From Thermoanaerobaculales bacterium (GTDB lineage Bacteria; Acidobacteriota; Thermoanaerobaculia; Thermoanaerobaculales; Sulfomarinibacteraceae), in NCBI GenBank assembly GCA_029938595.1, contig JAOZUP010000202.1, positions 1 to 7,264 on the forward strand: a stretch of DNA of 7,264 nucleotides. The letters run 5' to 3'. Made by a program: the position numbers and the translations under genes. Under the pieces are notes generated by a model. It saw only the letters and a program-made list of their open reading frames with translations, did not search any database and had not been told where the DNA came from. This document shows positions 1-5,318 of the stretch, piece by piece (position 1 is the stretch's first letter; the number at the start of each line of letters is the position of its first letter).

Positions 1-396
1 GTGCTGCCGGGTATGATCACCAGGGGGCGTGGCCACGTGATCAACATTGGTTCGATCGCCGGCCACGAGGTCTACCCGAGCGGCAACGTTTACTGCGCCA
101 CCAAGCACGCAGTGGCGGCGCTCAGCCGCTCCCTCGGGATCGACACCTTGGGCACCGGGGTCCGGGTTTCCTCCGTCGACCCCGGGATGGTCGAGACCGA
201 GTTCTCGCTGGTGCGGTTCCACGGTGACGCGGAGCGTGCGGAAGGGGTCTACGAGGGCTTCGAGGCCCTGAGGGGCGAGGATGTTGCGGAGGCGGTGGTC
301 TTCTGTGCCACCCGTCCACCGCACGCCAACGTCCGCGAGATGATCCTCATGCCGTCGGCGCAGGCGGCGGCGGTGCATTCGCACGGAGCGGGCTAA
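1..396 (+). CDS. YdfG-like short-chain dehydrogenase/reductase, C-terminal part (5' truncated by window edge)
   Basis: Partial NAD(P)-dependent oxidoreductase of the classical SDR family, closest in pattern to the E. coli YdfG (3-hydroxy acid / serine dehydrogenase) group. Visible are the INIGS strand-4 motif with the catalytic Ser (residue 18 of the visible part) and the catalytic Tyr-x3-Lys (Y31, K35) in VYCATK. These are followed by a DPGMVETEF segment (the family's PG motif) and a C-terminal VRFHGD/EDVAEAV/ILMP tail typical of YdfG-like proteins. The Rossmann TGxxxGIG cofactor site must lie upstream of the window. The GTG at base 1 is most likely an internal Val codon (family members read V-LPGM here), not a start. 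About 131 residues are seen of an expected ~250. The TAA stop (394-396) overlaps the stop of the convergent methyltransferase-like gene. The substrate cannot be told from sequence. Confidence 0.9.
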   Translation: MLPGMITRGRGHVINIGSIAGHEVYPSGNVYCATKHAVAALSRSLGIDTLGTGVRVSSVDPGMVETEFSLVRFHGDAERAEGVYEGFEALRGEDVAEAVVFCATRPPHANVREMILMPSAQAAAVHSHGAG

Positions 397-1004
397 AATC
401 TCGGTAAGAAACGGCCGGTCCGCTCCCGGTACCCGGTATATGCGTCGCCATGCATCCGCAGCATCCATTCCTCTTCGTTTCGCGCCTTGACGTTCATCAG
501 TGTGATATGGAGCATCGCAGTCACCAGGAGTGGCCAGATGGGGACTGCCAGCAGGGTGGTCATCATCATTGTCATGCTCAGCGTGTAGATAGGGTGTCTT
601 GCGCGGCTGAACGGTCCGGTGGTGATCAACTCAATCGTCTGATCGGCATCGACCCCAACTCTCCAGCTCCGGCCCATCCATCGCCAGCAGAACATGGTTC
701 CTATCAAACAGGCAACCGTGAGTCCGGCAGCAACCCAACGCAGGGCGTGCCACGCAGGCTCTACCACCGCCGGGTCCGGCAGCAGCCATGGGGGAGAGCT
801 CCGGTGGATCGACAGCCATGGAAACACGATCCAGGCGGCGATCACCGGTACCCAGACAATCCACATCAGCCGCTCCAGAGGCTGCTTCGGGACCATGCCC
901 GCCGAGGAGGCGCCCTGGAGGCGAACTCGAACAGTCATGATCAAGACGCCCAGCCAGTATGCCCACACCGAGTACATCGCGACCGTGCTTGGGCCGTCGG
1001 CCAT
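393..1004 (-). CDS. isoprenylcysteine carboxyl methyltransferase (ICMT/PEMT)-like integral membrane protein
   Basis: Membrane protein of 203 aa in the ICMT/PEMT/NnrU-like group of SAM-dependent methyltransferases. Hydrophobic helices lie near residues 10-25, 46-64, 88-107 and 141-170. The family signature follows: TTGPFSRARHPIY (128-140, the R-HP-Y cofactor motif), then EEEW (177-180) and the cytoplasmic tail GDAYTGYRERTGRFLP, which match the C-terminal SAM-binding half of the family. The true substrate in bacteria is usually unknown (isoprenoid, phospholipid or small molecule), so no specific reaction is assigned. The ATG at 1004 leaves 7 bp to the upstream gene's stop and is preferred. An in-frame GTG at 1025 would add seven residues and overlap that gene by 14 bp; neither has a strong Shine-Dalgarno. 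It is the last gene of the minus-strand operon, and its TAG stop shares the CTAA tetranucleotide with the SDR stop. Confidence 0.85.
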   Translation of the reverse strand: MADGPSTVAMYSVWAYWLGVLIMTVRVRLQGASSAGMVPKQPLERLMWIVWVPVIAAWIVFPWLSIHRSSPPWLLPDPAVVEPAWHALRWVAAGLTVACLIGTMFCWRWMGRSWRVGVDADQTIELITTGPFSRARHPIYTLSMTMMMTTLLAVPIWPLLVTAMLHITLMNVKARNEEEWMLRMHGDAYTGYRERTGRFLPRF

Positions 1005-1011
1005 TAAAGGC

Positions 1012-1713
1012 TCATTCCCGGGCACCCGTGAAACTGGTCAGAACCTGCTCGGCCTCGTCGTTCCCCTGTTCGAGAATGCGCAGAACCTCAGCCACGACCA
1101 TCTCCTGGACCTCCGGGTTGGCCTCGATGGTGAAGTGGTTGATTTCCCCTGCCAGGTCGGGATGCGTCTCGGAGCCGCGAAGATCGTGATTGATGATCTC
1201 GGTGGACGGGCTCTCCGCTTCCACCGCTACGCCTCGCAACCACGGCATCCAATCCGTCGAGGGACGGGAGCGGTAGAAATTGACGCAGAGTCTGACGTTT
1301 GCCGGGATCTTTGGGGGGGTGGTCGGGTCCACCAGAACCAGCCCATCGACCGGGACGCCGTTCTTGCCGAGCCGCCGTGCGAGGCGCACGGCGTCGTCGG
1401 CTCCCCAGCTGTGACCGGAGATTACCAGCGGTCCGGTTTTCGCGCCCTGCTCGCGGTCTGCCGTGATGTTCTTGGCTACCCACCGCCAGGATGGTCCGGA
1501 GTGAACCTCGACGAACACGTCGTGGTCCCGCAGATCCTGGCCCATCGTGTCCATGCCCAGCGAGAAGACGTTGAACAGACCTCTCAGCATGTAGACCTGA
1601 CCAGAGGTTGTTGGGGACCCCTCGGGAGGTCCGGAAAGGGTCGTGCAGCCTACCAACGTCCAGGCCATCAGGACCAGGAGGGCCAGAGGTCTTGGGAACG
1701 ACGATCGGCTCAT
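1012..1713 (-). CDS. alpha/beta-hydrolase-fold lipoprotein
   Basis: Predicted exported lipoprotein of 233 aa. Residues 1-22 are a basic-hydrophobic signal peptide ending in the lipobox LVGC, so Cys23 would be lipidated after signal peptidase II cleavage. The mature part resembles a small serine hydrolase: a first strand VYMLRGL (40-46), a nucleophile elbow SGHSWGA with Ser102 in G-x-S-x-G, an acid candidate Asp129 in LVLVDP, and a His candidate His193 in INHFTIE. The order Ser-Asp-His and the spacing fit an alpha/beta-hydrolase triad. The substrate is unknown; the site of action is probably periplasmic. A GAGGA Shine-Dalgarno sits 10 nt before the ATG (plus 1724-1728). It lies 58 bp downstream of the acyltransferase and 7 bp before the methyltransferase-like gene, hence probably co-transcribed. 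It is a distant relative of the lipoprotein at 3293-3943. Confidence 0.82.
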   Translation of the reverse strand: MSRSSFPRPLALLVLMAWTLVGCTTLSGPPEGSPTTSGQVYMLRGLFNVFSLGMDTMGQDLRDHDVFVEVHSGPSWRWVAKNITADREQGAKTGPLVISGHSWGADDAVRLARRLGKNGVPVDGLVLVDPTTPPKIPANVRLCVNFYRSRPSTDWMPWLRGVAVEAESPSTEIINHDLRGSETHPDLAGEINHFTIEANPEVQEMVVAEVLRILEQGNDEAEQVLTSFTGARE

Positions 1714-1771
1714 TATTCAGTCATCCTCACAGGTGGTGAACAACCGAATCCGGAGAAGTATTCGAGGGTGT

Positions 1772-3049
1772 TCATGGGAGTCTAACCACCACTTCAGCTC
1801 GATGAATGGCTTCGTCTCTCATCTTCTTTCCGTGCAGCCATTTTCCGATCACCCCATACCGAACGCCGTAGCGGTAGCTGGCCAGGGCGACCGCAAAGGC
1901 ACAGCTGACCGCCAAGGTGAACCCCAGAATCGGTGGCAGCCTGATCGGCAGGTCCTGATCGGCCCAGTGAACCAGAAGCTGTGTCAAGCCCACCAGCGGC
2001 ACATGAACCAGGTAGATCCAATAGGCGGCGTCGGAGACGAATCGTACGCGTGGGGAGACGGTCTTATACCCCTCCAGGCAGAGCCCGAGAAAGCCCCAAA
2101 CCCCAAGCCAGCAGAAGAGTGATGTAGCGAGGGCGAAGATCCAGGTCGTCGCGTGGGAGGAGGTGTCTCCGGACAGACGCCATCGCAGCAACACGAAGAC
2201 CAGGGCAAAAACCGCCATCGAGGCGACGACAAACCATCGGCCGGTCGGAATCAGCCGATTCAACTGGTCACGCACGCGATGCAGCCGGGTGCCGACCAGG
2301 AAGAACAGTCCGTAGTATGCCAACCCCCAGGGCTCCGGTGTCCAGCGGTTTTCAAAGTGGGTAAAGATCTCGGGCCGAATCCACAGAAAGCCGAAGGTGA
2401 CGATTACCAACGAGAGCGGGCGCCACCAGGTGTCCAGGAGGCGGACCCGGGAGGGGAATGACAGAATCGCCGGAAACCGTGTTCGCAATACGAAATACAA
2501 CAGGGAGTAGACCAGGAGGTACTCCAGGAACCACAGATGGCCCAGCCCCATGAGGTCGTGCTTCAGAACTGTGTCGCTGAAGCTCCCCCTCAGGACCTCC
2601 CGCCAGCTGGCGATGTTCTGGTCGACCAGACCCAACCCCCACAGAAAGTAGGTGGGCGGGAGGATCAGCAGAATGGCGCCCAGGAGCGGCCCGCCGATTC
2701 GTGTGAGGCGGTGTTTGAGATAGGCTCTGGGACCTCTGAGATCACACAGCAGGGCGGCGAAGAACCCTGCCACCATGAAAAAGAGGGGAATGCGGAAACC
2801 GTGGAGGTACCAGAAGAGAAGATCAAAACCCCAGCCCGGCGAGGGGTCGTTCACCAACCACACGAGCCCCGGCACGGGCTGGTGCAAATAGGCCACCGTG
2901 GCGTGGAGAAAAACGCCGAGGAGCATCGCCGCCGCGCGCAGGGCATCCAGGGCGTCGATTCGGGTTCCTGGTTGGGAATTGGGCACAGCTACTCCTCTTG
3001 GCCCGGTCTTCTCACCGGGTGTCTGCTGCGGACGGCGAATGGCAGCCAT
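1772..3049 (-). CDS. acyltransferase family 3 membrane protein (OpgC/MdoC-like)
   Basis: Integral membrane O-acyltransferase-like protein, 425 aa with the ATG at 3049, about ten hydrophobic segments. Family hallmarks are RIDALDALRAAAML-GVFLH near residues 30-49 (with the conserved His49 in helix 1), IPLFFMVAGFFAA (87-99), HLWFLEYLLVY (171-181) and YWIYLVHVPLV (343-353). This pattern matches acyltransferase-3 proteins of the glucan-biosynthesis OpgC/MdoC type, which transfer acyl groups (succinyl in OpgC) to envelope glycans; the actual acyl donor and acceptor here are unknown. The first ~17 residues (MAAIRRPQQTPGEKTGP) are encoded by repeat copy B and do not belong to the family. An alternative GTG start at 2986 gives a 404-aa protein beginning MPNSQPGTRID, has AGAGGAG 5 nt upstream and lies outside the repeat. 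First gene of the minus-strand operon, divergent from the 3293 lipoprotein. Confidence 0.88.
   Translation of the reverse strand: MAAIRRPQQTPGEKTGPRGVAVPNSQPGTRIDALDALRAAAMLLGVFLHATVAYLHQPVPGLVWLVNDPSPGWGFDLLFWYLHGFRIPLFFMVAGFFAALLCDLRGPRAYLKHRLTRIGGPLLGAILLILPPTYFLWGLGLVDQNIASWREVLRGSFSDTVLKHDLMGLGHLWFLEYLLVYSLLYFVLRTRFPAILSFPSRVRLLDTWWRPLSLVIVTFGFLWIRPEIFTHFENRWTPEPWGLAYYGLFFLVGTRLHRVRDQLNRLIPTGRWFVVASMAVFALVFVLLRWRLSGDTSSHATTWIFALATSLFCWLGVWGFLGLCLEGYKTVSPRVRFVSDAAYWIYLVHVPLVGLTQLLVHWADQDLPIRLPPILGFTLAVSCAFAVALASYRYGVRYGVIGKWLHGKKMRDEAIHRAEVVVRLP
2984..2998 (-). promoter_or_regulatory. alternative Shine-Dalgarno and GTG start of the acyltransferase gene
   Basis: On the minus strand AGAGGAG (plus 2992-2998) is followed after 5 nt (tagct) by GTG (plus 2984-2986), in frame with the acyltransferase. 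It begins right at the border of the repeat element and lies 8 codons before the conserved RIDALDALRA segment. This spacing looks like a normal native start, so it may be the ancestral or still-used initiation site. Confidence 0.5.
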
Positions 3050-3166
3050 CTGTCGTGCTCCTCGCCGTAGTGCTACTTCGCCTGCGTCGCCCGATTCGCG
3101 AAAAACCAGACATCTGACTACCCTTCGCCGCCCTCGCTACGAAACCCGGTGAGAAAACCGAGCTGG
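2998..3166 (-). repeat. copy B of a MITE-like element with terminal inverted repeats
   Basis: About 169 bp bounded by inverted ends: TTCTCACCGGGT at 3009-3020 and its exact complement at 3144-3155 (12 bp perfect), with an outer weaker extension (GGCCCGG versus CCGAGCTGG). Read on the minus strand it aligns along its length with the element at 4848-5030. Shared exact blocks are 24 bp at 3132-3155, TCGCGAATCGGGCGACGCAG (20 bp, 3082-3101), CGAGGAGCACGA (3053-3064), ATTCGCCGTCCG (3029-3040) and AGACACCCGGTGA (3012-3024). No coding capacity for a transposase. It lies between divergent genes and overlaps the 5' end of the acyltransferase reading frame. Confidence 0.85.
3047..3063 (-). promoter_or_regulatory. 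Shine-Dalgarno and ATG of the acyltransferase inside repeat copy B
   Basis: GAGGAG (plus 3058-3063, minus strand) lies 8 nt before the ATG (plus 3047-3049). The whole site is repeat sequence. The matching stretch of copy A keeps the GAGGAGCACGA block but lacks the ATG, so this start is particular to copy B. Confidence 0.55.
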
Positions 3167-3179
3167 GGTGTGATCCACT

Positions 3180-3198
3180 CTTGAGGTATGATCTCAAG
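3180..3198. promoter_or_regulatory. short palindrome in the divergent intergenic region (possible operator)
   Basis: CTTGAG, 7 nt (gtatgat), CTCAAG: perfect 6-bp arms. It sits between repeat copy B and the lipoprotein gene, where a site controlling both divergent transcripts could lie. Nothing further supports a bound regulator. Confidence 0.25.
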
Positions 3199-3262
3199 TT
3201 CGAGAACAGGGATCAAGCGCGAGCGGTCGCAGATCGTCTTGCCACCGGCGGCTGCTTTGAGT

Positions 3263-3271
3263 TGGTATGAT
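3263..3271 (+). promoter_or_regulatory. putative extended -10 promoter of the plus-strand lipoprotein gene
   Basis: TGG-TATGAT: a -10 hexamer with four of the six consensus bases, carrying the extended TGn motif. A start about 7 nt downstream would give a leader of roughly 15 nt to the ATG at 3293. The nearest -35-like box, TTGCCA at 3239-3244, is 21 bp away and too distant for normal spacing. Confidence 0.35.
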
Positions 3272-3292
3272 CGATTTTTCAGAGTGCTTTGC

Positions 3293-3943
3293 ATGAAGAA
3301 AACTATCCCCTCCGAGTCCAACCGCCTGGCCTATCCGCCAATTCCGGTGCTCTTTCTGTTGGTCCTTCTCACTGTAGCGGCCGGCTGCGCGACCGTCGGC
3401 GGATCGACGCCGGACAGCGATATCGAGACGTTGCCGGTTGAGTCGAAGGACCGTGTTCATGTCATCTTTATTAACTCGCCGTTGGATGTTCTCCAGATCG
3501 GCCGGTTGGCCGGGGTGGCCTCATACTTCAGGTCCAAGGGGTTCCAGAACTCGAGCTTTCACTACCTCTCGAGCGGGCCCAAGCTGGCGGGAGAGGTCCG
3601 GGATCTACGTCGCGAGGATGATGGTACGCGGATCGCGCTGGTGGCGTGGAGTGGTGCCTCGCTCTGGGTCTGGGACGCGCTGAAGGAGCTGGATGAGACG
3701 GGTGAACGGGTTGACCTCATCGTTTACCTCGACAGCAACTGGATCAAGAAACGGGTGGCGGACGAGGGACATCCTGATAACTTCGATCGGGCGGTGCTCA
3801 TCTACCGGAGCGACAACCCACCGGTGGAAGGCGTTCCCAACTCGGTGATCAGGCGGGTGGAGACGACCAACCACCTCGCCGTAGCGGCCTATCCGGACAC
3901 GGTCCAGACGCTGAGCGAAGAGCTGGTCCGGCTAGCGGAATGA
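3293..3943 (+). CDS. lipoprotein with degenerate alpha/beta-hydrolase-like fold
   Basis: Predicted lipoprotein of 216 aa. The start at 3293 (MKKTIPSESN) is chosen because it places a normal signal peptide: charged N-terminus, hydrophobic stretch 17-30 and lipobox AAGC with Cys32. The open frame continues upstream to 3188, but that would bury the signal sequence. The mature part follows the same plan as the lipoprotein at 1012-1713: VHVIFINSPLDVLQIG-LA (55-73) parallels VYMLRGLFNVFSLGMD, LVAWSGAS (116-123) parallels VISGHSWGA, LIVYLD (Asp147) parallels LVLVDP, and TNHLAVA (His194) parallels INHFTIE. The elbow reads A-W-S-G-A instead of G-x-S-x-G, so catalysis is possible through Ser120 but not certain. 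Substrate unknown. It is probably transcribed together with the patatin-like gene 94 bp downstream. Confidence 0.8.
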   Translation: MKKTIPSESNRLAYPPIPVLFLLVLLTVAAGCATVGGSTPDSDIETLPVESKDRVHVIFINSPLDVLQIGRLAGVASYFRSKGFQNSSFHYLSSGPKLAGEVRDLRREDDGTRIALVAWSGASLWVWDALKELDETGERVDLIVYLDSNWIKKRVADEGHPDNFDRAVLIYRSDNPPVEGVPNSVIRRVETTNHLAVAAYPDTVQTLSEELVRLAE

Positions 3944-3950
3944 CCTGCCG

Positions 3951-4034
3951 ATGAGCAGTTTCTGCACACCCCTCCCGCCGAATGCGAACCTCCGCGGGGT
4001 GATCCTCATGCCGGTCGTAGCTGGAAGGTGGTGA
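3951..4034 (+). pseudogene. remnant of a YdfG-like SDR C-terminus (27 codons)
   Basis: Short open frame reading MSSFCTPLPPNANLRGVILM followed by PVVAGRW and a TGA stop. Residues from FC to MP align without gaps with the SDR tail at 301-354 (FCATRPPHANVREMILMP), 11 of 18 residues identical by eye. The DNA at 3960-4013 matches 301-354 at about 41 of 54 positions, including 14 consecutive bases TGATCCTCATGCCG. Similarity fades upstream of 3960 and no catalytic part remains, so it is read as the relic of a second SDR gene. It could still be translated as a leader: its stop is 3 nt before the patatin ATG and it contains that gene's Shine-Dalgarno. Confidence 0.6.
4025..4034 (+). promoter_or_regulatory. 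strong Shine-Dalgarno of the patatin-like gene
   Basis: AAGGTGGTGA differs at one base from the AAGGAGGTGA anti-16S consensus and ends 3 nt before the ATG at 4038. It overlaps the last codons and stop of the SDR remnant and fixes the start of the patatin-like gene. Confidence 0.7.
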
Positions 4035-4037
4035 GAA

Positions 4038-4877
4038 ATGCCGCGTAGAGCCCTGCTGCTGGCCTCGGGTGCCAACCGCGGCGCGTACTACGCCGGCTTT
4101 CTGCAGCCGCTACAGGAAGCCGGCATCGATTTCGAGCTCCTGGCCGGGGTGTCGGCCGGTGGCATCGCGGCTGCGTGGTTCGCTGCCGGAGACCCCGAGG
4201 CGCTGCTCGATTCGTGGCGTCAGGCCGACGCATGGCGGGTCGCGCCCCACCCGTGGCTGTCGGTAGGACGACGACGCACCGTCGATGGCCTGATCAGGAA
4301 CATCACACTCAAGACCATGGATGTAGGCGCTGCGCGCACCGCAGACGCCGAGGTGGTGGTGGCCGTATCGCGAGTCATCGGTCCCGGCTTCCCGTTGCCG
4401 AAGATGGCGCCGAGCTACCTCTCGAGCCGGGACGCTGCGAGTGACGAGGAGTTCGGGCTGATGCTCCGCGCCACCGGTTTCGTGCCGTGGATCAACGGCT
4501 TGCAACGGACGGTGGCGATTGACGGTAATCGCTACCTTGACGGAGGCCTCGTTCACCGCGTGCCCTTCGAGATGATCCCAGAGGGCCGGTACGACGAGCT
4601 GTGGATTGCCGCGTGCTCGCCGAACGGTCTGCGCGAGCTGCGGGGCGAGATCGAAAGGACCTCCCGCTCGGATCGCTTGGTGATTGTGACCCCGAGCCGT
4701 CCTCTGCCGGTGAATCGCTGGACAATGGAGTGGTCACGAATCAGGCAGGCCATCGAGCTCGGCCGCCGCGACATCGAAGCCGCGATAGAGAAATCTCGAT
4801 CCGGCAATCGACCCGTCTTCATCGGCGCCAAACGATCTTTTTCAGGTCTAGCCCGCTCTTCTCACCGGGTTTCGTAG
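4038..4877 (+). CDS. patatin-like phospholipase family protein
   Basis: Lipid acyl hydrolase of the patatin family, 279 aa, no signal peptide, probably cytoplasmic or at the inner membrane face. Visible motifs are an oxyanion loop LLLASGANRGAYYAGFL (6-22, with SGANRG in place of the usual GGGxRG), a nucleophile elbow GVSAGG with Ser39, and the catalytic Asp168 in YLDGGLVHRVPF. The Ser-Asp dyad is complete, so activity is expected; phospholipid or another acyl ester is the likely substrate class. The start is fixed by a near-consensus Shine-Dalgarno. The last nine residues (LARSSHRVS) and the TAG stop are encoded by the left end of repeat copy A, so the native C-terminus was probably replaced. 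It follows the lipoprotein and the SDR remnant on the same strand and is likely co-transcribed with them. Confidence 0.9.
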   Translation: MPRRALLLASGANRGAYYAGFLQPLQEAGIDFELLAGVSAGGIAAAWFAAGDPEALLDSWRQADAWRVAPHPWLSVGRRRTVDGLIRNITLKTMDVGAARTADAEVVVAVSRVIGPGFPLPKMAPSYLSSRDAASDEEFGLMLRATGFVPWINGLQRTVAIDGNRYLDGGLVHRVPFEMIPEGRYDELWIAACSPNGLRELRGEIERTSRSDRLVIVTPSRPLPVNRWTMEWSRIRQAIELGRRDIEAAIEKSRSGNRPVFIGAKRSFSGLARSSHRVS

Positions 4878-5030
4878 CGAGGACGACGAAGCGCAAGTAT
4901 CCGCTGGGTTTGTCGCGAATCGGGCGACGCAGTCGTAGTAGCGCTACATCGAGGAGCACGATTTGAGACAAGCACGGCGGGACGCGGCGATTCGCCGTCC
5001 GTAGTAGACACCCGGTGAAGTGCGGGCTAG
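4848..5030 (+). repeat. copy A of the MITE-like element with terminal inverted repeats
   Basis: 183 bp. Outer ends CTAGCCCGC (4848-4856) and GCGGGCTAG (5022-5030) are perfect 9-bp inverted repeats. Inner ends CACCGGGT (4863-4870) and ACCCGGTG (5010-5017) continue the inverted repeat. The interior aligns with the reverse complement of 2998-3166, with exact blocks at 4859-4882 (24 bp), 4913-4932 (20 bp), 4950-4961, 4990-5001 and 5007-5019; copy A is longer mainly between 4962 and 4989. It contains a perfect palindrome GTAGCGCTAC (4936-4945) and a GGCGATTCGCC dyad (4986-4996). No transposase is encoded. It overlaps the 3' end of the patatin-like gene. Confidence 0.85.
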
Positions 5031-5110
5031 GTAGCTCCCAAAACCTTACGTCGTATGGTGCTGCCATCCGCCGATTCAAACTCGACCCCGCTTCAGACGC
5101 CCAACGTTTG

Positions 5111-5190
5111 CCCGCAGATCACGCAGATCACGCAAATAAGGACTCGGACCTTTTGCGATGTTATCTGCATCAATCTGCGTTATCTGCGGG
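5111..5190. repeat. inverted repeat built of GCAGATNAC-type units
   Basis: Arms 5111-5128 (CCCGCAGATCACGCAGAT) and 5173-5190 (complement, 17 of 18 matching) flank a ~44-nt centre. Each arm is itself a short tandem array of 9-10-mers: GCAGATCAC twice on the left; GCAGATAAC, GCAGATTGAT and GCAGATAAC on the right when read in complement. The centre carries a further weak match (CGCAAATAAGG versus CGCAAAAGG). It resembles the GCAGATxxCGCAG-type intergenic repeats seen in many environmental genomes; no gene is visible here. Confidence 0.7.
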
Positions 5191-5210
5191 AAAGTTATCG
5201 GGCTTTTCGG

Positions 5211-5239
5211 TTGGACTGATATTTCACCGGCGGTATGAT
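5211..5239 (+). promoter_or_regulatory. sigma70-type promoter for the aldehyde dehydrogenase gene
   Basis: TTGGAC (5211-5216), a 17-bp spacer, TATGAT (5234-5239): good matches to both consensus hexamers with ideal spacing. Initiation near 5246 would give a leader of about 73 nt that contains the heptad repeats. Confidence 0.55.
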
Positions 5240-5256
5240 TTACCTCTTGGTCATCG

Positions 5257-5299
5257 GGTATCCGGTATCCGGTATCCGGCATCGAGCATCGAGCATCGA
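5257..5299 (+). repeat. heptad tandem repeats (3 x GGTATCC, 3 x GCATCGA)
   Basis: Three exact GGTATCC units (5257-5277), one G, then three exact GCATCGA units (5279-5299). Two different 7-mers, each in three copies, lie side by side in the leader of the aldehyde dehydrogenase gene. The conceptual peptide of this stretch (YPVSGIRHRASSI) is not family sequence, so it is treated as noncoding. Confidence 0.8.
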
Positions 5300-5318
5300 C
5301 CGCTGCTACAATTCCGGC

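Noticed and set aside
694..1785. 363-codon plus-strand open frame
   Set aside because: Lies opposite the minus-strand lipoprotein and methyltransferase-like genes, which carry clear family motifs and signal peptide; its own translation shows no domain and low-complexity composition typical of antisense frames in GC-rich DNA.
3188..3292. Upstream start for the plus-strand lipoprotein
   Set aside because: It would place 35 polar residues before the signal peptide and prevent normal lipoprotein export; the ATG at 3293 gives a standard signal sequence.
5060..5073. GCTGCCATCCGCCG as a third fragment of the repeat element
   Set aside because: 13 of 14 bases match a piece of copy B, but neighbouring bases do not align, so chance in GC-rich DNA is adequate.
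5111..5299. CRISPR array
   Set aside because: Repeat units are 7-10 bp, directly adjacent or inverted, with no spacers of regular length and no cas genes.
5235..5318. 28-codon N-terminal extension of the aldehyde dehydrogenase
   Set aside because: The extension translates the heptad repeats and its ATG is inside the TATGAT box of the promoter; family similarity begins only after 5319.
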